From contig JAEWUM010000012.1 of assembly GCA_023459355.1 (NCBI GenBank), positions 1 through 56,239 on the forward strand: a stretch of 56,239 bases of DNA. The letters run 5' to 3'. Positions 1-8,385 of this stretch are shown piece by piece (within the stretch, counting starts at the first letter, position 1; every line of letters starts with the position of its first letter). The notes under the pieces were generated by a model. The model made no database searches, was not told the DNA's origin, and worked only from the letters and a program-made list of their open reading frames with translations. The position numbers were made by a program, and so were the translations under genes. The stretch comes from Bacteroidota bacterium. Its GTDB lineage: Bacteria > Bacteroidota > Bacteroidia > Bacteroidales > Paludibacteraceae.

Positions 1-75
1 CAGTGGTCAACATGCTCCGGAATTGAACTTGCGGCACAATTTGCCGGAATTTATAAAAGTCCGGTGGTTGTTTAA
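1..75 (+). CDS. 3' end of an unidentified gene (partial)
   Basis: Frame 1 is open from the window edge to a TAA at 73-75 and encodes 24 residues ending IYKSPVVV. The stretch has a protein-like mix of residues, so it may be the C-terminus of the gene next to the CRISPR leader. A cas gene would be expected there, but 24 residues are too few to recognise a family, and chance openness is possible. Confidence 0.3.
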   Translation, partial: QWSTCSGIELAAQFAGIYKSPVVV

Positions 76-139
76 ATTATAATCATTATTTTTGATGCCA
101 AAAGATGTAGTTGACCGAATGGTTACTTATCATCAGGCT
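76..139 (+). promoter_or_regulatory. Probable CRISPR leader
   Basis: This AT-rich stretch lies immediately before the first perfect repeat. The repeats end in ATTGAAAT, the usual 3' end that becomes the crRNA 5' handle, and the only degenerate repeat is at the far right. Both facts put the leader on this side. It could extend further left, into or past the partial ORF. Confidence 0.45.
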
Positions 140-2053
140 CTTTTAATTGAACCAGAAGGAATTGAAATCCCCGCCGACCTTGACCAGTTCGCGGGGAACA
201 AAAACTTTTAATTGAACCAGAAGGAATTGAAATAACAATCAAGGCAGAATAACAACATTTCTAAATAGACTTTTAATTGAACCAGAAGGAATTGAAATTT
301 TATGAAAGTAATAGTATGATTCAGGGTTACATACTTTTAATTGAACCAGAAGGAATTGAAATTTCGATAGCTTTGTCAATCGCCATATCTTCAAACTCTT
401 TTAATTGAACCAGAAGGAATTGAAATTCCCAATTAAAAAACATGCAGTTTTTTCTATTGTGTCTTTTAATTGAACCAGAAGGAATTGAAATAGGTCGGCG
501 GGGTGGTGTGTGGTGATTATCTATGTACTTTTAATTGAACCAGAAGGAATTGAAATGTTAGAACGCCCCACAAACGCCCGTTTGGAATGCCCGCTTTTAA
601 TTGAACCAGAAGGAATTGAAATATGCTAAATGGTCGCTTATAACGCAATATGAGTACCTTTTAATTGAACCAGAAGGAATTGAAATTAATTTTATATTTT
701 TAATTGTTTCAGACAGGGCAAAACCTTTTAATTGAACCAGAAGGAATTGAAATAAAGGTACATATAAAGTAAACATAACACTTTCACCACTTTTAATTGA
801 ACCAGAAGGAATTGAAATCCCATTTTATGAAATGCGGGTGCGGCACCTACAACTTTTAATTGAACCAGAAGGAATTGAAATTTTCTTGCGCTCTTTTGTC
901 TGTTCAAAGATTGTGCTACTTTTAATTGAACCAGAAGGAATTGAAATGTGGTTAAACGTGATAATTGTCTTGCTCCGAATAATGCTTTTAATTGAACCAG
1001 AAGGAATTGAAATCAAAGTAAGTGGTGTGACATTTGGGATGGAGCAAGACTTTTAATTGAACCAGAAGGAATTGAAATTTTATTGGGACGAAGATAACAA
1101 CACATTTTCTTTTCCACTTTTAATTGAACCAGAAGGAATTGAAATTCGTAACATCAGCATCATAATCCCTGTGAATAAGCACTTTTAATTGAACCAGAAG
1201 GAATTGAAATAAGTTTATCGGGAAGGCTTCACATCGTATGATGAACTTTTAATTGAACCAGAAGGAATTGAAATCTAAATCGGTGACAGCTAATATTCAG
1301 AAGGTAATAGCACTTTTAATTGAACCAGAAGGAATTGAAATAATATTTGGGGGTTCTGTTTGTTTGCTGATATTGATCTTTTAATTGAACCAGAAGGAAT
1401 TGAAATATTTGAAATTGTGCAAGTGTAATTCCTTGTTTGTTACTTTTAATTGAACCAGAAGGAATTGAAATGCGGGCATGCTCACGCGACGCCCTAAATG
1501 GATGGTTCTTTTAATTGAACCAGAAGGAATTGAAATCACGTTAAGAAGTTCCTTGATGTGTTCAATAATGCCTTTTAATTGAACCAGAAGGAATTGAAAT
1601 ATAGTGGGTTTACCGGCAGCACAGAGATAGGGTTCTTTTAATTGAACCAGAAGGAATTGAAATTCCAAATGGGTCTGAATGTTCATCGTTTTTAATCCTT
1701 TTAATTGAACCAGAAGGAATTGAAATCATGTTTATTCGCTGAGATGTAATGTCCGAAAAACTTTTAATTGAACCAGTAGGAATTGAAACTTTGCAAATGT
1801 CCTGAATCTTTTTTTGTCTGCACCTCTTTTAATTGAACCAGTAGGAATTGAAACATGTAATCTAAGTTAATTAATCGCTTCCAATGAGTCTTTTAATTAA
1901 ACCAGTAGGAATTGAAACTTCAAAAGATATATGGTTAAAACTCCTGACCTTGTTACTTTTAATTGAACCAGTAGGAATTGAAACGTAGGTTGACCCGTTC
2001 ATCAGGTGTTGAATCTTCAATCATCTTTTAATTGAACCAGTAGGAATTAAATA
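140..2053 (+). CRISPR. CRISPR array, 30 repeats of 29 bp and 29 spacers
   Basis: A 29-bp repeat (CTTTTAATTGAACC then AGAAGGAATTGAAAT) recurs at 140, 205, 270, 334, 398, 463, 528, 594, 658, 725, 790, 853, 919, 985, 1050, 1117, 1182, 1246, 1313, 1378, 1443, 1508, 1572, 1635 and 1698. A variant with A17 changed to T and T29 changed to C starts at 1761, 1826, 1890 and 1956. The last copy, 2025-2053, carries the T17 change and is degenerate in its final five bases (AAATA instead of GAAAC). The copy at 1890 also has G10 changed to A. Spacers are 34-40 nt, mostly 35-36, and all differ. The repeat type resembles those of type I-B or III systems in Bacteroidetes, but no cas gene is inside the window, so the subtype is inferred only. 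Transcription is inferred left to right. ORFs seen through the array are artefacts of the repeat. Confidence 0.98.
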
Positions 2054-2118
2054 TTTTAGGAGGATACCATAAGGGTGGAAGTTAAACCAAATTAACCACT
2101 TTATTAAACATAATAACA

Positions 2119-2319
2119 ATGAATGAAAAATTAAGCTGTTCCAGTTTACAGGAAGAACTATGTGCATTTATGAAGCGCAACGCGATTAACTTTCCCGGCA
2201 ACGATGCCCTGTTACAACAACTTTCCCAACGAGTTTTAAGTGCCATGCATGAGGCAGAACTCCAAAAGTTGAGCCGTTTTTTGAGGCTTTTCAACAGACG
2301 TATGAACACATGTAGGTAG
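2119..2319 (+). CDS. Small hypothetical protein, 66 aa
   Basis: An ATG ORF begins 66 bp after the last CRISPR repeat and is preceded by the A-rich TAATAACA typical of Bacteroidetes starts. The product is predicted mostly helical (many Leu, Gln, Glu; central QLSQRVLSAMHEAELQ), without signal peptide or membrane segment. I recognise no family. It ends just before a block of palindromes, so it could be the remnant of a longer gene or not a gene at all. Confidence 0.35.
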   Translation: MNEKLSCSSLQEELCAFMKRNAINFPGNDALLQQLSQRVLSAMHEAELQKLSRFLRLFNRRMNTCR

Positions 2320-2328
2320 GATATTTCA

Positions 2329-2450
2329 AAAAGCTCAGAGCTTTTGATTTTTCTTCGGGGAGGGAGATGTAAAAGCTCTGAGCTTTTTGTAGAAACCTCT
2401 GGGCTTTTTATGAAAACCTCTGAGCTTTTTGTAAAAAGCCCAGAGGTTTT
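2329..2450. repeat. Cluster of nested palindromes
   Basis: Two 17-bp palindromes, AAAAGCTC-A-GAGCTTTT (2329-2345) and AAAAGCTC-T-GAGCTTTT (2371-2387), are exact reverse complements of each other. They are followed by a 17-bp perfect inverted repeat with arms 2393-2409 and 2433-2449 (AAACCTCTGGGCTTTTT and its complement), with a related AACCTCTGAGCTTTTT between the arms. Alternative hairpins are therefore possible. The position after the CRISPR array fits a transcription terminator or a structured element. The rest of 2451-2629 contains only a looser inverted pair (AAACAAGCC near 2565 and GGCTTGTTTTG near 2682). Confidence 0.75.
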
Positions 2451-2629
2451 TAATTGAAATAAGGGAGGATAATGTAATAAATCAGGGTGGATGGATACAG
2501 CAATACCGGTAATGTCCCCTGTCATTACCGGTCAAAATTGAATTCAGCCCTAGGTTTTCGACAAAACAAGCCCTGGGTTGTGATGAAATGCCCCTTGCGT
2601 AGCGACAAAATGCGCCTTGAGTTATGGCG

Positions 2630-3085
2630 CTACCCAGTGCTTGTTGTGTCATTATCCAATAAGCACTTTGTCAAAACGCAAGGCTTGTTTTGCCACATAT
2701 CCGCCTTGGTTTTTCGGGTTGAGATAGTGATTGTCAGACAAAAAAGCATGATAAACACACAAAAAACAGCATAAGCCCGTAAAGCATTAAAGTCTGTCTT
2801 ATTCACAGACAGATCACCCCTTACATGGTCAGCAATTGTGCCCGGGTGTAAATATGTAAACGGATACGTTCGCAATTGTGGATACGTAGAGATGCAATGC
2901 ATTGCGTCTCTACAATTACAAAAATCGCATCGTCCATTGCAAAAATCGCCTACGCTTGGTAGCTTAAAAGCTATTAGGGGGTGTTTTGTTAGTCTGTCGA
3001 TACAATCACGATACAAACAAAATATTGGCAGAAGTAAAAATAATGTTGCTGTAAACACCAGGTAAATTGCGCTTGTTATTTTCAT
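2630..3085 (-). CDS. Hypothetical membrane protein, 151 aa, with an in-frame REP-like palindrome
   Basis: The ORF can open as far back as 3226, but the ATG at 3085 fits better: it starts MKITSAIYLVFTATLFLLL, a hydrophobic N-terminal segment, and lies 31 bp downstream of a TATTTTTG promoter element at 3117-3124. A second hydrophobic segment (ALRAYAVFCVFIMLFCLTI) follows near residues 104-122. Between them, a REP-like palindrome (2886-2913) is translated in frame as a Cys/His-rich stretch. No family is recognised. The gene may be a decayed small membrane protein that tolerated insertion of the repeat, or a spurious ORF. Confidence 0.4.
   Translation of the reverse strand: MKITSAIYLVFTATLFLLLPIFCLYRDCIDRLTKHPLIAFKLPSVGDFCNGRCDFCNCRDAMHCISTYPQLRTYPFTYLHPGTIADHVRGDLSVNKTDFNALRAYAVFCVFIMLFCLTITISTRKTKADMWQNKPCVLTKCLLDNDTTSTG
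2886..2913. repeat. REP-like palindrome, copy 1
   Basis: A 28-bp palindrome with arms GTAGAGATGCAATG and CATTGCGTCTCTAC; one position forms a G-U pair in RNA. It has the same outline (GTARAGACGC...GCGTCTYTAC) as the palindromes at 12746 and 21036. Unlike those two, it lies inside a possible coding region. Confidence 0.8.
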
Positions 3086-3116
3086 GTTAATAATGAATGA
3101 GGTGAATAGATGGTCG

Positions 3117-3124
3117 CAAAAATA
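3117..3124 (-). promoter_or_regulatory. -7 promoter element TATTTTTG for the 2630-3085 ORF
   Basis: The minus strand reads TATTTTTG, a full match to the Bacteroidetes -7 consensus TAnnTTTG, 31 bp before the ATG at 3085. No clear TTTG is found at -33. It supports a transcript over this otherwise doubtful ORF. Confidence 0.4.
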
Positions 3125-3232
3125 AAATGAATATTTTAAAAACAGGCGACACCATTTGTCAATTTTGGGACATGGTTTGTCCAATTTGATGATTAGAATG
3201 GGTTGCGATTGCAATTTTGGATTCAATTACGG

Positions 3233-4237
3233 TCATCGCGCCTCTACCAACATTTTTACCGCCTCCACCCACTCCTCTTCTGCATTTAAACTTTCGCACA
3301 TCACCAACTCCTTTCCACGATGCCGGATGAAAAGTTCGCGGTAGTCCTGCCCGATTTCGACAATGGTTTCGAGACAGTCGGCCACAAAGGAAGGGGCAAC
3401 GACCAATACACGTGATTTACCTTCTTTAGCTAACTGAATCACGACATCCTCGGTAAACGGACCAATCCATTTGTTGGCAAAGCGTGACTGAAAAGCTACG
3501 GTGTAATGATTCTGCGACAGGTTGAGGGCGCCGGCAATCAGGCGGGCAGTCTGGTAACTGGTCGCCTTGTAACATTCCTTGCCATATACAGGCATGTTTT
3601 GCTCGCAGGCACATCCAGGAACACCCTGCTCAGGATGAATTTGCTGAACATGTCGCTCGGGCAGACTGTGACAGGAAAATATGATGTGATCGAAGGTCTC
3701 CGGCTGATAACGGGCAATGCGTTTGCAAAAAGCATGGATAAAGCCCGGATCATCGTAGAATTGGCGGATAAACTTTATTTCGCGGATGTGTTGCAGCTTT
3801 TTTTGGTGTTTTTGTACGGTATGGACTATGCTTCCGGTTGTGGATGAAGCATATTGCGGAAACAAGGGAAGCACCAACACTTCTTCGACGCCCGATTGAT
3901 CTATTGCGGACAAAACCGATTGAATGGATGGGTTTCCGTAACGCATGGCGGCATAAACGGGATGCGATTTACCGAGCGCTGACTGTAGTCGTTCCCGCAA
4001 GTTCTCCAGATGCAACAGAATTGGCGAACCGGAATCAGTCCACAGGCGTTTGTAAAGTTTTGTTGACTTGCCGACCCGGAAAGGAATGATGATGAGATTG
4101 ACCAACAGCAGGCGGGCAACGCGTGACATGTCGATTACGAACGGGTCATTTAAGAACTGCCGCAAATAACGGCGTACCGGTTTTTTGTCCGGCGCATCGG
4201 GCGTACCTAAATTTACCAGGAGGATTGCCTTGCTCAT
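3233..4237 (-). CDS. hemH: Ferrochelatase HemH
   Basis: Inserts Fe2+ into protoporphyrin IX, the last step of haem synthesis. The start at 4237 gives the family-typical opening MSKAILLVNLGTPDAP and 334 aa; the longer reading from 4276 would run into hemG. Family signatures are present: SCHSLPERH with the metal-binding His, the segment FQSRFANKWIGPFTEDVV, and SFVADCLETIVEIG with the conserved acidic residues. Two Cys pairs near the middle (GCACEQN, YGKECYK) are common in Bacteroidetes members. The gene is four bases downstream of the hemG stop and is the last gene of the TonB-MFS-hemN-hemG-hemH run, so it is almost certainly cotranscribed. No strong terminator is visible after it. Confidence 0.95.
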   Translation of the reverse strand: MSKAILLVNLGTPDAPDKKPVRRYLRQFLNDPFVIDMSRVARLLLVNLIIIPFRVGKSTKLYKRLWTDSGSPILLHLENLRERLQSALGKSHPVYAAMRYGNPSIQSVLSAIDQSGVEEVLVLPLFPQYASSTTGSIVHTVQKHQKKLQHIREIKFIRQFYDDPGFIHAFCKRIARYQPETFDHIIFSCHSLPERHVQQIHPEQGVPGCACEQNMPVYGKECYKATSYQTARLIAGALNLSQNHYTVAFQSRFANKWIGPFTEDVVIQLAKEGKSRVLVVAPSFVADCLETIVEIGQDYRELFIRHRGKELVMCESLNAEEEWVEAVKMLVEAR

Positions 4238-4241
4238 TGAC

Positions 4242-5618
4242 TCATAATTTATCTGCTGCCAACAATTGATCGGCAATTTGTTTTGCCTGCTTCACCCTGT
4301 CCGACATCCCGATTCCATCCCGCATGTTGCCTGCAAGGATCAGTCCGGGATATGCTTTTTCGATTTCCTGGACGTTGAACAACCTCAACTCTGTGGACGA
4401 TTCGTATTGCGGTATGGCCTTTTCGTACCTGAAGATGCGGAGGAGTTCCGGTTTTTCTGCGCACTTCATCATGCTTTTCATACTATCAAGTACCATATCC
4501 CTTATTTCTTCATCCGTTTTCAGGTATATATCCGGCCGCTTCATGCCGCCTGCAAATACAGATAAAAGCGCTCCTCCCTCAGGCGCCCGGTTTTTAAACA
4601 AGGCTGATGGGAACAATATGCCAAGTATGTCTTTCTTCTCTTTCGAAGGAATCAGTCCGCCAAATGCCCGCAAAGGAATCCCTACCCAATGCTTAAAACC
4701 GATCACCACCTGCACGACTTTAGCATAGCGAATAGCCGTAATCTTATCCATCACTTCTTGCGGAATAAAGGGCAGCAATGAGGCAACCGACAAACCATCA
4801 ACGGTAGAAACGACCTTCTCTGCAACAAGCTCCCGGATTTCACTATTGACATTAAACTTACAGAGAAACTTATCGTGTAAGGGCTCAACACGAGCATCTT
4901 TGACACCGGTGAGGATGTGCTCATCTCCAATCTCATGGACCAATGCACGAATAAGACTTTCCAATCCGCCTGCTACGGAAAACACTGATTTTGTAATGCC
5001 TGCAGCCTTCTCTGCTGCGATGATTTTTCTTCTTTTGATTGCTCCTTTTATGAAACTTCCATACTCATGTTCCAGGGCATACAACTTGGGTAATGCATAC
5101 CTGACAATCAGTTTCTCCGGGTCACCGGCATAAATACCTGAAATAAACGGTTCAACAGCATACCTGAGAATACTTTTCCCCAACCGGCGTTTGACCAACT
5201 TTGCCACGCTTTCGTTCAACCGGTGCCGCCTTCTTCTGAAAGGCTCTCCGAGCACTTTAATTTTATCCGTAAACTTAAATAAGGGTGTAAATATCGCTGA
5301 AAGCAAACCCGATGGCAAAGCATGCCACCTGCCCTTTTTCCATATCCAACGGGCTTTGGATGTTTCATCAGGAATTTCAAACCGGAGTTTTAAATCGTGA
5401 AAAAGCTGAACAAGTTCGACCGTACTGATAACACCGGTGTTCGGACCTGCCTCAAAGGTAAATCCATCTTCAGTAATGGTTCTGATGACACCTCCCGGGC
5501 GGTCATGCTGCTCAATCAGCAACACTTTTTTACCAGCTTTTCGAAGGTAATATCCTGCTGTCAGGCCAGTCAGTCCTGCCCCGATAATAATGATATCAGG
5601 TTTTGTAATTTCCATCAT
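4242..5618 (-). CDS. hemG: Protoporphyrinogen oxidase (HemY/HemG type, FAD)
   Basis: FAD-dependent oxidase that converts protoporphyrinogen IX to protoporphyrin IX, or coproporphyrinogen to coproporphyrin in some lineages. The 458-residue product opens with the dinucleotide-binding motif IIIIGAGLTGLTAGYYLR followed by LIEQHDRPGG, has the amine-oxidase-type core, and closes with LILAGNMRDGIGMSDRVKQA, the FAD-contacting C-terminal segment of the family. Length is normal. A second ATG one codon later (5615) is equally possible as start. Since HemN makes protoporphyrinogen IX and HemH is the next gene, the protoporphyrin route is the likely one. A 200-bp gap to hemN contains a perfect 31-bp inverted repeat. 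Confidence 0.94.
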   Translation of the reverse strand: MMEITKPDIIIIGAGLTGLTAGYYLRKAGKKVLLIEQHDRPGGVIRTITEDGFTFEAGPNTGVISTVELVQLFHDLKLRFEIPDETSKARWIWKKGRWHALPSGLLSAIFTPLFKFTDKIKVLGEPFRRRRHRLNESVAKLVKRRLGKSILRYAVEPFISGIYAGDPEKLIVRYALPKLYALEHEYGSFIKGAIKRRKIIAAEKAAGITKSVFSVAGGLESLIRALVHEIGDEHILTGVKDARVEPLHDKFLCKFNVNSEIRELVAEKVVSTVDGLSVASLLPFIPQEVMDKITAIRYAKVVQVVIGFKHWVGIPLRAFGGLIPSKEKKDILGILFPSALFKNRAPEGGALLSVFAGGMKRPDIYLKTDEEIRDMVLDSMKSMMKCAEKPELLRIFRYEKAIPQYESSTELRLFNVQEIEKAYPGLILAGNMRDGIGMSDRVKQAKQIADQLLAADKL

Positions 5619-5670
5619 TTAAAAAAATTATTATTGTCCGGTAAAAACAATAGATTCTTCGCTTCGTTCA

Positions 5671-5752
5671 CTTAGATCCCTCACTTCCGTTCGGGATGAC
5701 AACGATTCAGTAAGGTCAAAATTGTCATCCCGAACGGAAGTGAGGGATCTAA
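5671..5752. repeat. Perfect 31-bp inverted repeat, partly duplicated at the window end
   Basis: Arms 5672-5702 and 5722-5752 are exact reverse complements (TTAGATCCCTCACTTCC then GTTCGGGATGACAA on the left arm) around a 19-bp loop. The left arm plus loop, 5671-5720, recurs without mismatch at 56159-56208. The element sits between hemN and hemG on the transcribed strand and would form a very stable hairpin. It looks like a dispersed, MITE-like genomic repeat rather than a gene-specific terminator. Confidence 0.9.
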
Positions 5753-5818
5753 TTCTCTACTACTGATTCGCATTTTATAATACCATCGTGTCGGGAAAAC
5801 TTAACTTCAATAAGAAAT

Positions 5819-7198
5819 TCAAACAGATTTTGAATACTGTTTTTCCTTTTGCTTTAAGGCTGGATCAAATGAGGCTGCAATATTACGGATAAAAAACGAG
5901 CCTGCATCAGTTATTGTTAAAATATTATTTTCAAAACGGACTAAGCCATCGGAGATAAAATCGTTCAAACCGATAGAATCAAATTGCGTAATTAGATGAA
6001 ATTGATCCATATTGACCTCATATTCTTCGCAAAAACGATTCAAATCAAGCTCCTTGTTGCACATGATTTTTTCTATCACGCCACGAATGATCTTTTGTGC
6101 TGCATTAACTTCCAATCCATTCTTTACTGCCGTTTTTCCTTCCTTAATCAACCGGATGTATTCAATGGTGTCCTTTTCGTTTTGCAAATACGCGTTTTCG
6201 AGCTGACTAATAGAAGAGACACCGAAAGCATAAACCTGCCCCGTGGTTCTGCGTGTGCAATAGCCCTGGAAGTTCCGGTGTAACTGGTTGCTTAGCAACG
6301 CCTGATTCAACTCATCTTCGGGCAACACATAATGATCGAGTCCGATGGGCTCATAGCCCGCCTGCAACAAGATCTCCCTTGAATTAAGAAACAAATCAAT
6401 TTTCTCGGTGGATGTTTTAAGTCCCTTCTTCTCCAATATTTTCTGATGCTTTTTTACCCAGGGTACATGGGCATACGAGAAAGTCACAAGCCGGTCGGGA
6501 CGGAGTGCCACCGCTTGTTCTATGGTCTGCCTGAAACGTTCAACTGTTTGTCCCGGCAACCCGTAAATAAAGTCGAAATTAACCGAGACATCCGGTTGGT
6601 CCTGCTTCAGGATGTTGATAATATCACCTACCCGCATGGCCGATGGATCGCGGTTAACTGTAGCAAGCACTTCGTTATCAAAGTCCTGAATGCCCAGACT
6701 GAAGCGATTGAAGCCGGCATTCAGCAATCTGCGCAGATACAGTTCGTTCAAATGCCCCGGGTGACATTCAATCGCGATTTCCGGTTTCGGGATGAATTCG
6801 AACAAATCAAACAACAATTGATTAATTTGTTCCAGGTAAGCCACATCGATGGCATTGGGCGTTCCGCCACCGTAATGTATCTGCGAAACTTTACGCCTTT
6901 TATCGATGTGCTTCGACACAAGCCCTATTTCTTTTTTCAACGCCGCGATATAATCCGCGACCAGGGACTCTCCTTTGTACAAAGCGGTATTACACCCACA
7001 ATAAAAACATATTTTTTTGCAAAAGGGAATGTGAATGTAAATGGCAACATTTTCCGGATGACCGCTATTCGATTCTGCTATCAATCGAAAATAGTCTTCA
7101 TCAGTAAATGTCTGTTCAAAATGGTTGGCCGGAGGATAACTCGTGTACCTCGGCACCGGAACATTATATTTATCTATCAGCAATTTATCTATTTCCAT
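5819..7198 (-). CDS. hemN: Oxygen-independent coproporphyrinogen III oxidase HemN
   Basis: Radical SAM enzyme that decarboxylates two propionate chains of coproporphyrinogen III to give protoporphyrinogen IX without oxygen. The 459-aa product has the PRYTSYPPANHF opening typical of true HemN rather than HemW, and the cluster motif HIPFCKKICFYCGC with Cys60, Cys64 and Cys67 plus the extra Cys69. The motif HYGGGTPN and the C-terminal HemN domain are present. Its start overlaps the MFS gene by 14 bp, so the two are translationally linked. Oxygen independence fits an organism living with cytochrome bd at low oxygen. Confidence 0.96.
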   Translation of the reverse strand: MEIDKLLIDKYNVPVPRYTSYPPANHFEQTFTDEDYFRLIAESNSGHPENVAIYIHIPFCKKICFYCGCNTALYKGESLVADYIAALKKEIGLVSKHIDKRRKVSQIHYGGGTPNAIDVAYLEQINQLLFDLFEFIPKPEIAIECHPGHLNELYLRRLLNAGFNRFSLGIQDFDNEVLATVNRDPSAMRVGDIINILKQDQPDVSVNFDFIYGLPGQTVERFRQTIEQAVALRPDRLVTFSYAHVPWVKKHQKILEKKGLKTSTEKIDLFLNSREILLQAGYEPIGLDHYVLPEDELNQALLSNQLHRNFQGYCTRRTTGQVYAFGVSSISQLENAYLQNEKDTIEYIRLIKEGKTAVKNGLEVNAAQKIIRGVIEKIMCNKELDLNRFCEEYEVNMDQFHLITQFDSIGLNDFISDGLVRFENNILTITDAGSFFIRNIAASFDPALKQKEKQYSKSV

Positions 7199-8381
7199 AT
7201 TTCAATTTTACCGGATACACATAAAATAAAATCAACACCGAGCAGAGCGAGAGTAATGCTTCTATCCCAAATAAGGAATGATATCCAACCCAATCACCCA
7301 CTTTACCACTGAAAACGGCAATCAGCATGGAACTCAAATGGGTAACCACAATCTGAACGGTGAAGTCAGTCCCGGCACTTGATGGTCGCACAGCATCCAT
7401 CGAAGTCGTGTAAATAACAACAGTCGAAAGTCCGTATGCACCCCACAACAAACAAATACCGGCATACAGTTCAAACAAGGAAGGGGTGTGCATGGATATC
7501 AGATAAAAAAACAACCCCACCAAAAGATTCAGCAACGCAAAAACATAAGCGGCAGTTTTTCTGCCGATGAATTTAACAACGTAACCTCCCAGCAATGCAA
7601 AAGTAGCCGCTACGGCCGTGCCCACGATGCCCGACATAAATCCGATTTCTTTCACATTATACCCCAAATCAACCATATAGGGTTTGAGCATCGCCAGTAT
7701 GCCAATCAATCCGGAGTAATAGAATATTAGCACCAGCAATCTTTTCCGGGCCAGTTTTTCTTTGAAAAAGGAGAAAATATCCGTTAAATTGACCCGTCGT
7801 TTCTTTTCCACCGACAAATCGGACCCGGGTCGATAAACATACAACGGAACAATGGCAAAAATCACGAAAGCCGCGAGTATCCACAACAGATACTGCCACC
7901 CGAGATAATGATAGGCCAGCAGCAACACCCCGGTCCCGAATAAACTGCCGATGAAACTTCCACCCGACTGAATCCCGTTGCCCACTGCCTTTTCTTCGGG
8001 ACGGAGGATGCGGATGGCAAAAATATCCGTCGCGATGTCCTGCGTTGCCGAAGCAATAAATGCCAGAATCATCAACATCACGATTAGCCTGAAATCGGTT
8101 TGCAGGCTGAACATGCTGATACTAAGAATGACACCGGCATAAAACAATTCCGAAAGGATGATCCACCTCCTGATTTGTTTCCGGTTGTTGGCATGATTGT
8201 CAACCAATGGCGCCCATAAAAATTTGAATATCCAGGGAAGTTTCACCAACTGAAGCAATCCGATGGATTCCAGCGAATACTGTTCCTGCCTCATGATTAC
8301 AGGTACTACCGTAGAGAAAAAGCTCATCGGAATGGATTGAGCGATGTACAGACTGAAAAGCGTGGGGAATTTTAATTTCAT
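7185..8381 (-). CDS. MFS transporter, likely for a siderophore or porphyrin (RhtX/FptX- or AmpG-like)
   Basis: Inner-membrane carrier of 398 aa with about 12 hydrophobic segments. The opening FPTLFSLYIAQSIPMSFFSTVVPVIMR and the segment WAPLVDNHANNRKQIRRW place it in the MFS branch that contains RhtX/FptX siderophore importers and AmpG. It lies four bp after the TonB receptor stop and overlaps hemN by 14 bp. That pairing suggests it moves across the inner membrane what the receptor brings into the periplasm, perhaps a haem precursor or ferric siderophore. Substrate is inferred from context only. Confidence 0.8.
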   Translation of the reverse strand: MKLKFPTLFSLYIAQSIPMSFFSTVVPVIMRQEQYSLESIGLLQLVKLPWIFKFLWAPLVDNHANNRKQIRRWIILSELFYAGVILSISMFSLQTDFRLIVMLMILAFIASATQDIATDIFAIRILRPEEKAVGNGIQSGGSFIGSLFGTGVLLLAYHYLGWQYLLWILAAFVIFAIVPLYVYRPGSDLSVEKKRRVNLTDIFSFFKEKLARKRLLVLIFYYSGLIGILAMLKPYMVDLGYNVKEIGFMSGIVGTAVAATFALLGGYVVKFIGRKTAAYVFALLNLLVGLFFYLISMHTPSLFELYAGICLLWGAYGLSTVVIYTTSMDAVRPSSAGTDFTVQIVVTHLSSMLIAVFSGKVGDWVGYHSLFGIEALLSLCSVLILFYVYPVKLKYGNR

Positions 8382-8385
8382 CAGA

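Noticed and set aside
825..1686. ORFs of 63-101 aa on both strands across the CRISPR array, rich in repeated peptides such as LLIEPEGIE
   Set aside because: They are translations of the 29-bp repeat and vary with spacer length; not genes.
2082..2525. Minus-strand ORF of 147 aa with repeated KSSE motifs
   Set aside because: The repeats reflect the palindrome block at 2329-2450; no start context and no protein-like remainder.
6446..7312. 288-aa plus-strand ORF opposite hemN
   Set aside because: Antisense shadow of a well-conserved radical SAM gene; composition and motifs belong to hemN.
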